A DNA stretch of 64,000 nt from Halomonas eurihalina (GCF_008274785.1 NZ_VTPU01000010.1:62001-126000); one strand, 5' to 3'. Positions 53,316 to 63,006 are shown, numbered from the stretch's first letter. Numbers and translations: made by a program. The notes: generated by a model from the letters alone, not told the origin.

Positions 53316-53340
53316 CCGATACCGACCACGGCCGCATCCA

Positions 53341-54504
53341 ATGAACAACACGCAAGCGACACTCTCCGACGATCCCTGGGCCGAGATTCGCCCCTATCAG
53401 GACGAGGAGGTGGCCGATGTCCTCGCGCGACTGGCCAGGGACCCGGAACTGCTGGACGCGCTCACCCGCTTCCGGCTGCCGCGCCTGGCCCGGCTGATGC
53501 CACGCCTTTCCCGCGCCCTCGCCAGCTTTGCCATTCGCCGCGAGGTACGCGGCGTCAGCGACATCAGCGCCTTTCAGGATCGCATCGCCGACTACATGCA
53601 ACGCATGATCCGCAACTCGACCACCGACTTCCGAGTCGATGGCCTCGATCAACTGGATCCCAATACCGCCTATCTGTTCATCGGCAACCATCGCGACATC
53701 TCGCTCGACCCGGCCTTCGTCAATTACGCCCTCTATCTCGCCGGGCGCGACACGGTGCGCATCGCCATTGGCGACAACCTGCTCCAGAAGCCATACGTCA
53801 ACGACCTGATGCGCCTCAACAAGAGCTTCATCGTGCCGCGCAGCGCGCGCGGCAAGCGCGCCATGCTGGCCGCCTACCAGAAGCTTTCTGCCTATATTCG
53901 CCACTCCATCATCGAAGACAATCACTCGATCTGGATGGCCCAGCGCGAGGGGCGCGCCAAGGACGGCATCGACCGCACCGACCCGGCCATCATCAAGATG
54001 CTGACCATGGCGCGGCGCGGTGCGGAGCGCCAGGCGGGCACCGGCGAGGCCATTGCCGAACTGCGCCTGGTGCCCGTATCGATCAGCTACGAGTACGACC
54101 CCTGTGACGTGCAGAAAGCGCGCGAACTGCACGCCATCAATGCCAGCGGCAACTACGAGAAGAGCGAGTTCGAGGACATCCGCTCAATCGTCGCCGGCAT
54201 CACCGGCCAGAAAGGCCGCGTCCACCTGCGTTTCGGCACGCCGCTGAGTGCCGACTTCGACAGCCCCGAAGCCGTCGCCGAGGAGATCGACCGTCAGGTA
54301 CTCGCGGGCTATCATCTGTTCCCCAGCCACTATCTGGCACTCGAGGCGCTGGGCGATGCGCCGCACCTGCTCGATCTGAGCGAGGTTACCGATGCCGATC
54401 GCGCCCGCTTCCAGGCTCGTCTGGCCGAAGTCCCCGAGGAGCTGCGCGACTGGTGGCTGACCCAGTACGCCAATCCGGTCCGCAACTGCGCCACCAGAGA
54501 GTGA
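53341..54504 (+). CDS. PlsC-type acyltransferase family protein
   Basis: The 387-aa protein has the acyltransferase motif FIGNHRDISLDP near residue 118 (the NHxxxxD box) and a RSARGKRAML-EDNHSIWMAQREGRAKDG block for motif III. No membrane span is evident, so it may be peripheral. It probably acylates glycerolipids, but the acceptor is unknown. ATG 53341 is chosen, 25 bases after rdgC; an upstream in-frame ATG at 53278 lies inside rdgC. Confidence 0.8.
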   Translation: MNNTQATLSDDPWAEIRPYQDEEVADVLARLARDPELLDALTRFRLPRLARLMPRLSRALASFAIRREVRGVSDISAFQDRIADYMQRMIRNSTTDFRVDGLDQLDPNTAYLFIGNHRDISLDPAFVNYALYLAGRDTVRIAIGDNLLQKPYVNDLMRLNKSFIVPRSARGKRAMLAAYQKLSAYIRHSIIEDNHSIWMAQREGRAKDGIDRTDPAIIKMLTMARRGAERQAGTGEAIAELRLVPVSISYEYDPCDVQKARELHAINASGNYEKSEFEDIRSIVAGITGQKGRVHLRFGTPLSADFDSPEAVAEEIDRQVLAGYHLFPSHYLALEALGDAPHLLDLSEVTDADRARFQARLAEVPEELRDWWLTQYANPVRNCATRE

Positions 54505-54510
54505 CGTCCC

Positions 54511-55674
54511 ATGAGCACCGCCCAGGAACGTGCGGCACAGGCACGCGAAGCCCACAAGGTCACACTGCTCGGCGCCGCTGTCGACCTGGTAGTGGGACTG
54601 GCCAAGCTGGTCGCCGGCTGGCTGGTCGGCTCGGCCGCCTTGATCGCCGACGGCATCCATTCCTTCTCGGATATCGTCACCGATCTCTTCGTGCTCGCGG
54701 CCACCCACTTCGGCCGCCAGGCGCCGGACCACGATCACCCCTATGGCCATGGCCGCATCGAGACCCTGGCCACCCTCTGGCTCGGCGGCATGCTGATCTT
54801 CGTCGCCGGCGGCATCGCCTGGGCCAGCCTGGCCCGCCTGCTGGCCGGTGATGTCGCCACGGCCCCCGGGCTCTGGGCCATCGGCGTCGCCATCGTCGCA
54901 CTGCTGGCCAAGGAATGGATCTTTCGCTATACCCTGCGCATTGCTCAGCGTATCGACTCTCGATTGCTCGAAGCCAACGCCTGGCACTCGCGCTCCGACG
55001 CGCTCTCTACGCTGGTCGTGCTGATCGGCCTGCTGGCGGCACAGATCGGCATCGGCTGGATGGACGCCGCGGCGGCCATCGTGGTCGGCGTGATGGTCGG
55101 CCAGGTCGGCGGGCGCCTGCTGTGGGAATCCGGCCAGGAACTGGTCGACACCGCCCTGCCCGAGCAGGACCAGGCTACCCTCTACGATGCCGCCATGGCC
55201 GTTCCCGGCGTCGAGGGCGTGCACGACCTGCGTACTCGACGGATCGGTGGCGAGGTGCTGCTCGACCTGCACATCGTGGTATTCCCCAGGGTGACGGTCT
55301 CGGAGGCCCACGAGATCGGCAACGAAGTCAGTCGTCGATTGCGTGGCGTCTACCCCAACCTGTTCGATGTCACCTTCCACATCGACCCCCAGGACGATGC
55401 CGGCGAAACCGAACACAGCCTGCGCCCCGGCCTGCCCCTGCGCGCCGACATCGAAGGCATCCTGAACGAGGCCTGGCATGGCCTGTCGGCCTGGCACGAT
55501 CGAGTGGCGCTGGATCTTCACTACATCGATGATCATGTCGATGTCTCGGTCTATGTTCACTCCCTGCCCGAAGGCCAGGATCTCGATGACGCCGCCCAGA
55601 CCCTGCGCGACGCCTCACATTCACTGACCTGGGTGGGCCGCCTGCGGGTCTGGCAGGGGCCGGGCAAGAGCTGA
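54511..55674 (+). CDS. Cation diffusion facilitator transporter with extended C-terminus
   Basis: The 387-aa protein has six membrane spans with the metal-site signatures HSFSDIVTD (helix II) and HSRSDALST (helix V), as in Zn/Fe/Mn exporters. A standard cytoplasmic dimer domain follows (about 205-290). About 90 further residues form a second ferredoxin-like segment (RVALDLHYIDDHVDVSVYVHS), longer than most CDF proteins. The metal is not clear. It starts 6 bases after the acyltransferase stop. Confidence 0.9.
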   Translation: MSTAQERAAQAREAHKVTLLGAAVDLVVGLAKLVAGWLVGSAALIADGIHSFSDIVTDLFVLAATHFGRQAPDHDHPYGHGRIETLATLWLGGMLIFVAGGIAWASLARLLAGDVATAPGLWAIGVAIVALLAKEWIFRYTLRIAQRIDSRLLEANAWHSRSDALSTLVVLIGLLAAQIGIGWMDAAAAIVVGVMVGQVGGRLLWESGQELVDTALPEQDQATLYDAAMAVPGVEGVHDLRTRRIGGEVLLDLHIVVFPRVTVSEAHEIGNEVSRRLRGVYPNLFDVTFHIDPQDDAGETEHSLRPGLPLRADIEGILNEAWHGLSAWHDRVALDLHYIDDHVDVSVYVHSLPEGQDLDDAAQTLRDASHSLTWVGRLRVWQGPGKS

Positions 55675-55759
55675 GACTCACCACCTGGATGTCCCATGCC
55701 AAGAGACAATCATGATATCGTACCGGCAGGTAATGACTGTCGCGTACAAGGAGAGCGCC

Positions 55760-56041
55760 ATGTCCTCATCGGAGATTCAAAAGACCCGTGTCATCAATGA
55801 GCTACGCGGCTTCATCAAGAAGCTGCTACAGGATCCCCGGATCATGGAGCAGTCCCTTGAGATCACGCGCCACGAGCTCACCAGCGACGACCAGAGCGAC
55901 GCCATGACCCGCATCGCCAACCGGATCTCGGATACCACCAGCGTGCACATCCCGGATGACCCTGCCGAACACTCCGAAGCGGACAAGCTGTTCCTGGAGT
56001 TGCTCAAGGAGGTCGTGAACGAAGAGCAGGCCCTGTATTAG
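55760..56041 (+). CDS. Small acidic protein of unknown function
   Basis: The 93-aa product is helical-looking and acidic, with TRVINELRGFIKKLLQDPRIMEQSLEIT at the start and EADKLFLELLKEVVNEE at the end. No family is recognised. AAGGAGAG lies 6 nt before ATG 55760, a clearly better start than the in-frame ATG at 55712. A 130-bp repeat element begins 5 bases after the stop. Confidence 0.75.
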   Translation: MSSSEIQKTRVINELRGFIKKLLQDPRIMEQSLEITRHELTSDDQSDAMTRIANRISDTTSVHIPDDPAEHSEADKLFLELLKEVVNEEQALY

Positions 56042-56045
56042 GCAC

Positions 56046-56175
56046 TGTCCGAAAAGTGCCTACGCTCGGTTATACGACGTTGAAAATCCGCTCAAATGCT
56101 CATTTACTCCTTGTAAACTCCGCGTTTTCGCAAATTTTCGCCTTGTCTAACCTTCGCTCGTCGACTTTTCAGACA
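56046..56175. repeat. 130-bp element with 12-bp terminal inverted repeats
   Basis: TGTCCGAAAAGT (56046-56057) and ACTTTTCAGACA (56164-56175) are inverted repeats with one mismatch. The interior is AT-richer than the region and includes TTTACTCCTTGTAAACTCC. A second hairpin, GGCACT/AGTGCC, overlaps the left end (56041-56060). No coding capacity. It lies between the small acidic gene and thiI. A short relative is at 35668-35703. Confidence 0.8.
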
Positions 56176-56208
56176 AGGCCTAGGAAAGCGCTTCCTTGGA
56201 TAGAGAAC

Positions 56209-56240
56209 GGCCCTCCGCACGACCCGCTCAGCGGAGGGCC
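56209..56240. other. 10-bp perfect hairpin upstream of thiI
   Basis: GGCCCTCCGC (56209-56218) and GCGGAGGGCC (56231-56240) pair perfectly around a 12-base loop. No T-run follows on either strand. It ends 58 bases before the thiI ATG, so it could be a leader structure or the end of the upstream transcript. Confidence 0.6.
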
Positions 56241-56297
56241 TGCGCCGCAGCGGCTCGGCTGGTAGAATACGGCGACACTTTCTTCTTGCACTGTCGC

Positions 56298-57776
56298 ATG
56301 ACCTACCTGATCAAGCTCTACCCCGAGATCACCATCAAGTCCCGCTCCGTGCGTCAGCAGATGACCCGTTGCCTGACGTCCAACATCCGCAATACGCTGA
56401 AGCGTCACGACGAGGGCGTGCGCGTCCGCGGTCGCTGGGATGCCATTCAGGTACGCCTCTCGCCCGACCTGGATGCCGCACGAGTTCGGGATGCCGAAAG
56501 CGCGCTGACGCGGATCTCCGGCATTCACCAGATACTGGCCGCCGAGGAAATCCAGATCGACGACCTGACCTCGATCGCCGAGCACGTCGTGCCGCTCTGG
56601 GGCCCGGAGATCGCCGGGCAGCGTTTTCGCGTCAAGGCCAAACGGCGTGGCCAGCACGATTTCAGCTCGATGGATCTCGAGCGCTACCTGGGCGCGCGCC
56701 TGCTCGAGGCAGCGCCGGACGCCCAGGTGGATCTGACCACGCCCGAGGTCATCGTGCCGGTCGAGGTCACCCACAACCGTCTGCAGTTGATTCGCGCCAA
56801 GTGGCCAGGGCTCGGTGGCTTTCCCATGGGCATTCAGGGACAGGTCCTGAGCCTGATCTCCGGCGGCTTCGACTCCCCGGTGGCGGCCTGGCGCATGATG
56901 CGCCGTGGCGTCAAGTCGCACTTCGTCTTCTTCAACCTCGGCGGCCCCGCCCACGAGGCGGGCGTTCGCGAAGTGACGCATCATCTCTGGCAACGTTACA
57001 GCGCCTCGCATAACGTTCACTTCATCTCGGTGCCTTTCGAAGGCGTGATCGGCGAAATCCTCAAGACCATTCCCGACGGCCTGATGGGCGTGGTGCTCAA
57101 GCGCATGATGGTCCGCGCCGCCAGCCGGATCGCCGAGCGTGCCGACATCCCCGCACTGGTCACCGGCGACGCCATCGCTCAGGTTTCCAGCCAGACGCTA
57201 TCCAATCTGGCGCTGATCGACGCCGCCAGCCCGATGCCGATACTTCGCCCGCTGCTCACCGAAGACAAGCAGGCGATCATCGACCAGGCGCGACAGATCG
57301 ATACCGCCCGTCACGCCGAAGTGATGCCGGAATACTGCGGCGTGATCTCAAAGCGCCCGCACATCAAGGCTGATCCGGCCAAGGTCGCCGAGGCCGAGGT
57401 AGACTTCGATTTCGGTGTTCTGGACGCCGCCATCGAAGAAGCCGTCACCACGCGCAGCAACCGCCTGCTGGAGCGCCCGGCCCCGGTGTCCGACGACGCC
57501 TTGCTGGTCATCGACTCCCCGGAAGCGCTGGGTAGCGTTGATGCTCCCTGCGTGATCGACATCCGCGCGCCGCACGAACGCGAGGACGCCCCGCTGGAAC
57601 TCGACCGGGTACCGCAACTGCAGATCCCGTTCTACGAGCTTCAGGAACGCGCCCCGACGCTCGACACGGACCACCACTACCTGCTGTTCTGCGACCAGGG
57701 CGTGATGAGCCGCATGCAGGCCCTGCATCTCATGGACCGTGGGCTGCGGCACTTCGGCATCTACCGTCGCCCCTGA
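56298..57776 (+). CDS. thiI: tRNA 4-thiouridine synthase ThiI with rhodanese domain
   Basis: The 492-aa protein has a THUMP RNA-binding domain (about residues 55-165), an AANH ATP-pyrophosphatase domain with LISGGFDSPVAAWRMM near residue 190, and a C-terminal rhodanese domain (about 400-492) whose Cys in LLFCDQGVMS carries the persulfide. It makes s4U8 in tRNA and supplies sulfur for thiamine. ATG 56298 is the standard start (MTYLIKLYPEI); earlier in-frame codons are non-coding. Confidence 0.95.
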   Translation: MTYLIKLYPEITIKSRSVRQQMTRCLTSNIRNTLKRHDEGVRVRGRWDAIQVRLSPDLDAARVRDAESALTRISGIHQILAAEEIQIDDLTSIAEHVVPLWGPEIAGQRFRVKAKRRGQHDFSSMDLERYLGARLLEAAPDAQVDLTTPEVIVPVEVTHNRLQLIRAKWPGLGGFPMGIQGQVLSLISGGFDSPVAAWRMMRRGVKSHFVFFNLGGPAHEAGVREVTHHLWQRYSASHNVHFISVPFEGVIGEILKTIPDGLMGVVLKRMMVRAASRIAERADIPALVTGDAIAQVSSQTLSNLALIDAASPMPILRPLLTEDKQAIIDQARQIDTARHAEVMPEYCGVISKRPHIKADPAKVAEAEVDFDFGVLDAAIEEAVTTRSNRLLERPAPVSDDALLVIDSPEALGSVDAPCVIDIRAPHEREDAPLELDRVPQLQIPFYELQERAPTLDTDHHYLLFCDQGVMSRMQALHLMDRGLRHFGIYRRP

Positions 57777-57902
57777 AACGTCGGGTGCAGCCACCCTGCA
57801 AAATGCTACAATCCCTGATTTCACGGACATTTCTCGTGGCGACTCCGGCTCCAGGAGACGTCGAGTCGCCACGTCACGCTTCACGGGAAACCCAACGTCG
57901 CC

Positions 57903-59939
57903 ATGTCGAATACCGCTCCGCGCAAGATTCTGGTCACCAGCGCCCTGCCCTACGCCAACGGTGCCATTCACCTGGGCCATCTCCTGGAATACATCCAGAC
58001 CGATATCTGGGTGCGCTTCCAGAAGAGTCGTGGTCACGACTGCCACTATGTGTGCGCCGACGATGCCCATGGCACCGCCATCATGTTGCGCGCCGAACTG
58101 GAAGGCATCACCCCGGAAGCGCTGATCGACCGAGTCTCTCGCGATCACCAGGCGGATTTCGCCCTTTTCGGCGTGGGTTTCGACAACTATCACTCGACCC
58201 ACTCCGAGGAAAACCGCTATTTCAGCGAGTTGATCTACACCCGGCTGCGTGAAAAGGGGCATATCGCCACCCGCGATATCGAGCAGATGTACGATCCGGA
58301 GAAGGGACTCTTCCTCGCCGACCGCTTCATCAAGGGCACCTGCCCCAAGTGCCGGACCGATGACCAGTACGGCGACAACTGCGAGGCCTGCGGCGCCACC
58401 TACACGCCAGCGGAGCTGATCGATCCCGTCTCGGCGATCTCCGGGGCCACGCCCGAAGTACGCAGCTCGACCCACTACTTCTTCAAGCTGCCCGACTTCG
58501 CCGACTTCATGCATGAATGGATCAATGACGGCCACGTACAGCCCCAGATCCGCAACAAGCTGCTGGAGTGGTTCGAATCCGGCTTCAACGAATGGGACAT
58601 CTCCCGGGATGCGCCCTACTTCGGCTTCGAGATTCCCGACGCGCCGGGCAAGTATTTCTATGTCTGGCTCGACGCGCCGATCGGCTACCTGGCGAGCTTC
58701 AAGAACCTCTGCGACCGCGAGGGCATCGACTTCGACGCCTACTGGAAGCGCGATTCCGAGGCCGAGGTCTACCACTTCATCGGCAAGGACATCGTCTACT
58801 TCCACGCCCTGTTCTGGCCGGCCATGCTGCACGGTGCCGGAATGCGCACACCCACCGCGGTGAACTGCCATGGTTTCGTGACCGTCAACGGCGCCAAGAT
58901 GTCCAAGTCGCGCGGCACCTTCATCAAGGCTGCCACCTACGCCGAGCACCTGAACCCGGAGTACCTGCGCTACTACTTCGCCGCCAAGCTTACCGCCGGC
59001 GTCGACGACCTGGACCTCAACCTCGAGGACTTCGCCCAGCGCGTCAATTCGGATCTGGTCGGCAAGGTCGTCAACATCGCCAGCCGCTGTGCCGGCTTCA
59101 TCAAGAAGCTCGGCGGCGGCAAGCTCTCCGCCCATTGTGCCGAGCCCCAGCGCCTGGCGCGCTTCATCGCCGCCGGCGACGAGATCGCCGAACACTACGA
59201 GGCCCGGGAATTCGGCCGCGCCATGCGCCGCATCATGGAGCTCGCCGACGAGGCCAACACCTACATCGCCGAGGCCGAGCCCTGGGTGCTGGCCAAGCAG
59301 GAAGGCCGCGAGCAGGAAGTACTGGACATCTGCTCGGTGGGCATCAACCTGTTCCGACAGTTGATGGTCTACCTGGCCCCGGTGGTGCCGAGCATGGCCG
59401 AGGACGCCCGGCAATTCATGAAACTCGAGACCCTGGCCTGGGACAGCCGCCAGGATCTGCTGCTGGATCACGAGATCGCCAAGTTCAAGCCCCTGATGAC
59501 GCGTGTCGAAACCGACCGCATCGACGCCATGATCGAGGCGTCGAAGGAGGATCTGGTGGAAGAACAGAAACTCAAGGAAACCCCCAAGGGCCCGCTGGCC
59601 GACGACCCCATCGCCCCGCAGATCGCCTTCGACGACTTCACCAAGGTCGACCTGCGCATCGCGCGGATCGCCAAGGCCGAGTACGTCGAGGGTGCCGACA
59701 AGCTGCTGCGCCTGACCCTGGATATCGGCGGTGAGACCCGCAACGTCTTCGCCGGCATCCGCTCCGCCTACGCGCCCGAGGCGCTGGAAGGCCACCTGAC
59801 CGTGATGGTCGCTAATCTGGCGCCTCGCAAGATGCGTTTCGGCGTGTCCGAGGGCATGGTGCTGGCCGCCGGCGACGACGACGGCATCTACCTGCTCGAG
59901 CCCCACTCCGGCGCGCAACCCGGCCAGCGGGTAAGGTAA
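57903..59939 (+). CDS. metG: Methionyl-tRNA synthetase
   Basis: The 678-aa enzyme has the class I signature [15 protein letters not shown] (HIGH-type) near residue 18, a zinc knuckle with C..C and C..C pairs ([18 protein letters not shown]), and the KMSKS loop in [11 protein letters not shown] near residue 333. A C-terminal tRNA-binding OB domain (about 575-678, with [14 protein letters not shown]) follows. It charges tRNA-Met. It ends 9 bases before rnfB. Confidence 0.97.
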   Translation: MSNTAPRKILVTSALPYANGAIHLGHLLEYIQTDIWVRFQKSRGHDCHYVCADDAHGTAIMLRAELEGITPEALIDRVSRDHQADFALFGVGFDNYHSTHSEENRYFSELIYTRLREKGHIATRDIEQMYDPEKGLFLADRFIKGTCPKCRTDDQYGDNCEACGATYTPAELIDPVSAISGATPEVRSSTHYFFKLPDFADFMHEWINDGHVQPQIRNKLLEWFESGFNEWDISRDAPYFGFEIPDAPGKYFYVWLDAPIGYLASFKNLCDREGIDFDAYWKRDSEAEVYHFIGKDIVYFHALFWPAMLHGAGMRTPTAVNCHGFVTVNGAKMSKSRGTFIKAATYAEHLNPEYLRYYFAAKLTAGVDDLDLNLEDFAQRVNSDLVGKVVNIASRCAGFIKKLGGGKLSAHCAEPQRLARFIAAGDEIAEHYEAREFGRAMRRIMELADEANTYIAEAEPWVLAKQEGREQEVLDICSVGINLFRQLMVYLAPVVPSMAEDARQFMKLETLAWDSRQDLLLDHEIAKFKPLMTRVETDRIDAMIEASKEDLVEEQKLKETPKGPLADDPIAPQIAFDDFTKVDLRIARIAKAEYVEGADKLLRLTLDIGGETRNVFAGIRSAYAPEALEGHLTVMVANLAPRKMRFGVSEGMVLAAGDDDGIYLLEPHSGAQPGQRVR

Positions 59940-59948
59940 GCCTGCGCG

Positions 59949-60926
59949 GTGACGGAACAGCCGACCCTGATCGAGGCCATCGACGCCACACTGCCGCAGA
60001 CCCAATGCGGCAAGTGTGGCCATGATGGTTGTCGTCCCTACGCCGAGGCCATCGCCGAAGGCGAGCCGATCAATCGCTGCCCGCCCGGCGGCGACGAGAC
60101 CGTCGTGCGCCTCGCCGAGTTGACCGGCCGCTCGACTCTGCCCCTCGAACAGCCCGCCCAGTCGCCGCTGGTCGCCCGGATTCGCGAGGACGAATGCATC
60201 GGCTGCACCAAGTGCATCCAGGCCTGTCCGGTGGATGCCATCCTGGGTGCCGCCAAGCAGATGCACACGGTGATCGAGAGCGAATGCACCGGCTGCGAAC
60301 TCTGCGTGGCACCCTGCCCGGTCGACTGCATCGACCTGCTGCCGCATCCCGAATGGCAGGCGGCCAGCGACGAACAAGCGCAGCGCGACTACCTGGCCAA
60401 GCGCGCCAAGCTGGGCCGGCAACGCCACGACGCCCGCAATCGGCGACTCGCTCGCCAGGCAGAGGAAAAGCGACGACGCCGCGCCGAACGCCAGGCACAA
60501 CGCACCGCCCCTGCGAGTAAACCGGCCGAGGCGGCGGCGACATCTTCGACCAGCCTGCGTACCACCCGGGCCAGCCTGCTCGCCAGCCTCAAGCGCGTCG
60601 ATCGACAACGCCAGGATGCCAGCCTCACCGATGCCGATCGCCGTGATCTGGAACGCCGCGCCGAAGAACTCCGTTCACGCCTTGCCGATATCGACCGCCA
60701 GTTGGCAGAAGGCACGGAAAGCGCAGCGCGGCCCGCGTCGTCCGATCGCCAGCGGCGCTTCGCGGTCAACGCCGCCGAACAGGCCCGGCGTCGCGCTCGC
60801 CAGCAACTGGCCCACGCCCAGCGTCAGGGCGACGACGACGCCATCGAGGCCGCCCGTGACCAGCTCGCACGTGCCGACCGTGTGCTCGAACAGGCCCGCG
60901 AGGCCCTGGCCCCTCCTTCTCACTGA
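59949..60926 (+). CDS. RnfB-type ferredoxin, N-terminal anchor absent
   Basis: The 325-aa protein has a Fe4S4 RnfB-type domain at the N-terminus ([15 protein letters not shown], then C in RCPPGG) and two 4Fe-4S clusters ([16 protein letters not shown] and [16 protein letters not shown]). It starts directly with MTEQPTL and lacks the membrane helix of typical RnfB. The last 170 residues form a long Arg/Ala/Glu-rich helix (coiled coil). It begins at GTG 59949. No other rnf genes are in view; nth follows, as in E. coli rsx-nth. Confidence 0.88.
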   Translation: MTEQPTLIEAIDATLPQTQCGKCGHDGCRPYAEAIAEGEPINRCPPGGDETVVRLAELTGRSTLPLEQPAQSPLVARIREDECIGCTKCIQACPVDAILGAAKQMHTVIESECTGCELCVAPCPVDCIDLLPHPEWQAASDEQAQRDYLAKRAKLGRQRHDARNRRLARQAEEKRRRRAERQAQRTAPASKPAEAAATSSTSLRTTRASLLASLKRVDRQRQDASLTDADRRDLERRAEELRSRLADIDRQLAEGTESAARPASSDRQRRFAVNAAEQARRRARQQLAHAQRQGDDDAIEAARDQLARADRVLEQAREALAPPSH

Positions 60927-60947
60927 TCAACCCCGAACCGATCTGTC

Positions 60948-61583
60948 ATGAACGCTCAGAAACGCCACGAGATCTTCGTCAGATTGCGCGAGCACAACCC
61001 CGAGCCGACCACCGAGCTCAACTGGGAAACGCCTTTCGAGCTGCTCACCGCCGTGCTGCTGTCCGCCCAGGCCACCGATGTGGGCGTCAACAAGGCCACC
61101 GCACGGCTGTTTCCGGTCGCCAACACGCCCGCCGGCATCCTCGAGCTGGGCCTGGATGGCCTGAAGGAGCACATCAAGACCATCGGCCTCTACAACACCA
61201 AGGCCGAGAACCTGATGAAGACCTGCCGCCTCCTGGAAGACAAGCACGGCGGCGAAGTGCCCCGCTCGCGCGCTGCCCTCGAGGCCCTGCCCGGCGTGGG
61301 TCGCAAGACCGCCAACGTGATCCTCAACACCGCCTTCGGCGAGCCCACCATTGCCGTGGATACCCACATCTTCCGGGTTTCCAACCGTACCGGCCTGGCC
61401 AAGGGCAAGAACGTCAACGAAGTCGAGCAGAAATTACTGCGTCACGTGCCCAAGGATTTCCGCAAGGACGCGCACCACTGGCTGATCCTGCACGGCCGCT
61501 ACACCTGCGTGGCGCGCAAGCCGCGCTGCGGTAGCTGCGTGATCGAGGACCTGTGCGAATACCCGGACAAGGTCGATATATGA
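60948..61583 (+). CDS. nth: Endonuclease III
   Basis: The 211-aa enzyme has the helix-hairpin-helix LPGVGRKTANVILN, the catalytic Lys in that hairpin (GRKTA) and Asp in VDTHIFRVSNR, and a C-terminal 4Fe-4S loop CVARKPRCGSCVIEDLC. It removes oxidised pyrimidines and cuts AP sites. It starts 22 bases after rnfB. Confidence 0.97.
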   Translation: MNAQKRHEIFVRLREHNPEPTTELNWETPFELLTAVLLSAQATDVGVNKATARLFPVANTPAGILELGLDGLKEHIKTIGLYNTKAENLMKTCRLLEDKHGGEVPRSRAALEALPGVGRKTANVILNTAFGEPTIAVDTHIFRVSNRTGLAKGKNVNEVEQKLLRHVPKDFRKDAHHWLILHGRYTCVARKPRCGSCVIEDLCEYPDKVDI

Positions 61584-61666
61584 AGCCCGGCGCCCACCCA
61601 TCCCCCTGACTCGCACCACTCTCGACCGGCGGGCCGATAGCGATATCGATAGCGGCACTTCCTACA

Positions 61667-62689
61667 TCACAATCCCCCGGACTCCAGATGATCGGCCAGG
61701 GTCTCGAGTACCGCCATGCCCTGCACATCTGAGGGCAGCCAGGGTAAATGCGGCCGCGGCAGGTGTGAGAAGTCCTCATCGATGCGCGCCAGGTAGCTCG
61801 CCTCCTGGCGTCGCCGCGCGGCCAGGAATTCGCCATCGGCGTCCGCCGGCAATACCCGATTGACCAGCGCCGCCGCCACCGGAATGCCCGCCTGCTCGAG
61901 CGAGCTCACCGCACGAGCGGTCTCGAGAATCGGCAAACGCTCCGGGGTCAGCACGAACAGGAAGGCATTGGCCTCGGCATCCTCGATCCGCCGTCGCGCC
62001 TGGTGAAAGAGACGGCGACGCGCCAGCAGCGTCTCGGCGATATCCCGAGTACGCGTATCCAGGCTGTCACGTTTGCCTTCGGCGCCCTCGTCGAATGGCG
62101 AATCCAGGTCTCGGCCGGAGCCGGGCGTCAGGTGATCGAGCACCTTGCCCAACTGCTCGGACTTGCGATTGTGGGCCAGCAGGCCATCGGTCCAGGCCGC
62201 CATGGCCTCCGGCAGGCTCAGCAGACGCAGGGTGTGTCCAGTGGGCGCGGTATCGAAGATGATCAGGTCGTAGGGAGTGTCATCATCGGTCATCAACCGC
62301 GAAAGGCGCTCCAGCAAGGCCGCCTCCTGGGTGCCCGGCGACTGCCGCGACAGCCGCATCTGGCGCTCCAGTTCATCCATCATGCCCGGCGCGGCGTACC
62401 GGCGCATCTGCGCGGTCACCCGGGAGAGATGGGCCTCGACCTCGACATCCGGGTCGATCTCCATGGCGTCCAGGCCCGGCCTAACACGGCGCGGCGTATC
62501 GCCCAGCGCGATGTCGAAGACATCACCCAGGCTGTGGGCGGGATCCGTCGATGCCACCAGGACACGGCGACCGCGACGCGACGCCAGCACACCAAGGGCG
62601 GCGGCGACCGACGTCTTGCCGACGCCGCCCTTGCCGCCCACCCACAGCAGGCGGCGTTCGAGCAATTCCCTCATCGACTCATCAGGCAT
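61667..62689 (-). CDS. ArsA-family ATPase (Get3-like), in the cstA cassette
   Basis: The 340-aa protein has a deviant Walker A VGGKGGVGKTS near residue 15, switch I STDPAHSLGDVF, and DTAPTGHTLRLL (switch II), all of the ArsA/Get3 kind. It has a single ATPase domain and lacks the paired repeat of ArsA. No arsenic genes (arsB, arsD, arsR) are nearby. It sits after cory-CC-star and cstA, so it may support that membrane transporter. I place the start at ATG 62689; GTG 62698 is in frame right after the cory stop. Confidence 0.8.
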   Translation of the reverse strand: MPDESMRELLERRLLWVGGKGGVGKTSVAAALGVLASRRGRRVLVASTDPAHSLGDVFDIALGDTPRRVRPGLDAMEIDPDVEVEAHLSRVTAQMRRYAAPGMMDELERQMRLSRQSPGTQEAALLERLSRLMTDDDTPYDLIIFDTAPTGHTLRLLSLPEAMAAWTDGLLAHNRKSEQLGKVLDHLTPGSGRDLDSPFDEGAEGKRDSLDTRTRDIAETLLARRRLFHQARRRIEDAEANAFLFVLTPERLPILETARAVSSLEQAGIPVAAALVNRVLPADADGEFLAARRRQEASYLARIDEDFSHLPRPHLPWLPSDVQGMAVLETLADHLESGGL

Positions 62690-62698
62690 GATCGGCAC

Positions 62699-62992
62699 TC
62701 AACAACAGCGGAAATCATCCAGCGGCGAGCGCTCCATGCCCATCCGCTGGTGCCAGTCATGGAAGCGCTCCATCAGCAACGGCTGCAGCTCCAGGGTGTA
62801 GTAGCCGACCGGATTCGGCATGCCCATCAATTCCGAGAAGACCAGCAGCATGAACAGGTCGTCTTCATCGCGACGCGCCCGGGCAATGGCGCCCCGGTAT
62901 GGCGCCGAATAGGCTTCCTCGGCGAAGTGACGGGCTCGCCCCAGCCAGCGCCGCCAGCGCTGGGCCAAGGCATCATCCCGAGCATCGCGCAT
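62699..62992 (-). CDS. cory-CC-star protein
   Basis: The 97-aa protein starts MRDARDDALAQRWRRWLGRA and ends FRCC just before the stop; the terminal Cys-Cys pair gives this family its name. The middle, MLLVFSELMGMPNPVGYYTLELQP, is the most conserved part. It is regularly found beside cstA and an ArsA-like gene, as here; its role is unknown. GGGAGGAG lies 4 nt before ATG 62992. It begins 14 bases after the cstA stop. Confidence 0.8.
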   Translation of the reverse strand: MRDARDDALAQRWRRWLGRARHFAEEAYSAPYRGAIARARRDEDDLFMLLVFSELMGMPNPVGYYTLELQPLLMERFHDWHQRMGMERSPLDDFRCC

Positions 62993-63006
62993 CGTCTCCT
63001 CCCGCC

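Noticed and set aside
57348..60608. 1086-aa frame on the minus strand opposite the end of thiI, metG and part of rnfB
   Set aside because: It lies antisense to three strongly supported genes, its composition is a GC-rich shadow (Gly, Ala, Val, Asp, His rich without domains), and no ribosome binding site or family match is seen.
61610..61665. Near-palindrome around CGATATCG between nth and the ATPase gene as a terminator
   Set aside because: The pairing is interrupted by several mismatches and there is no T-run on either strand.
61667..62689. Arsenite efflux ATPase as part of an ars operon
   Set aside because: No arsB, arsD, arsC or arsR neighbours and only one ATPase domain; the cstA context fits better.
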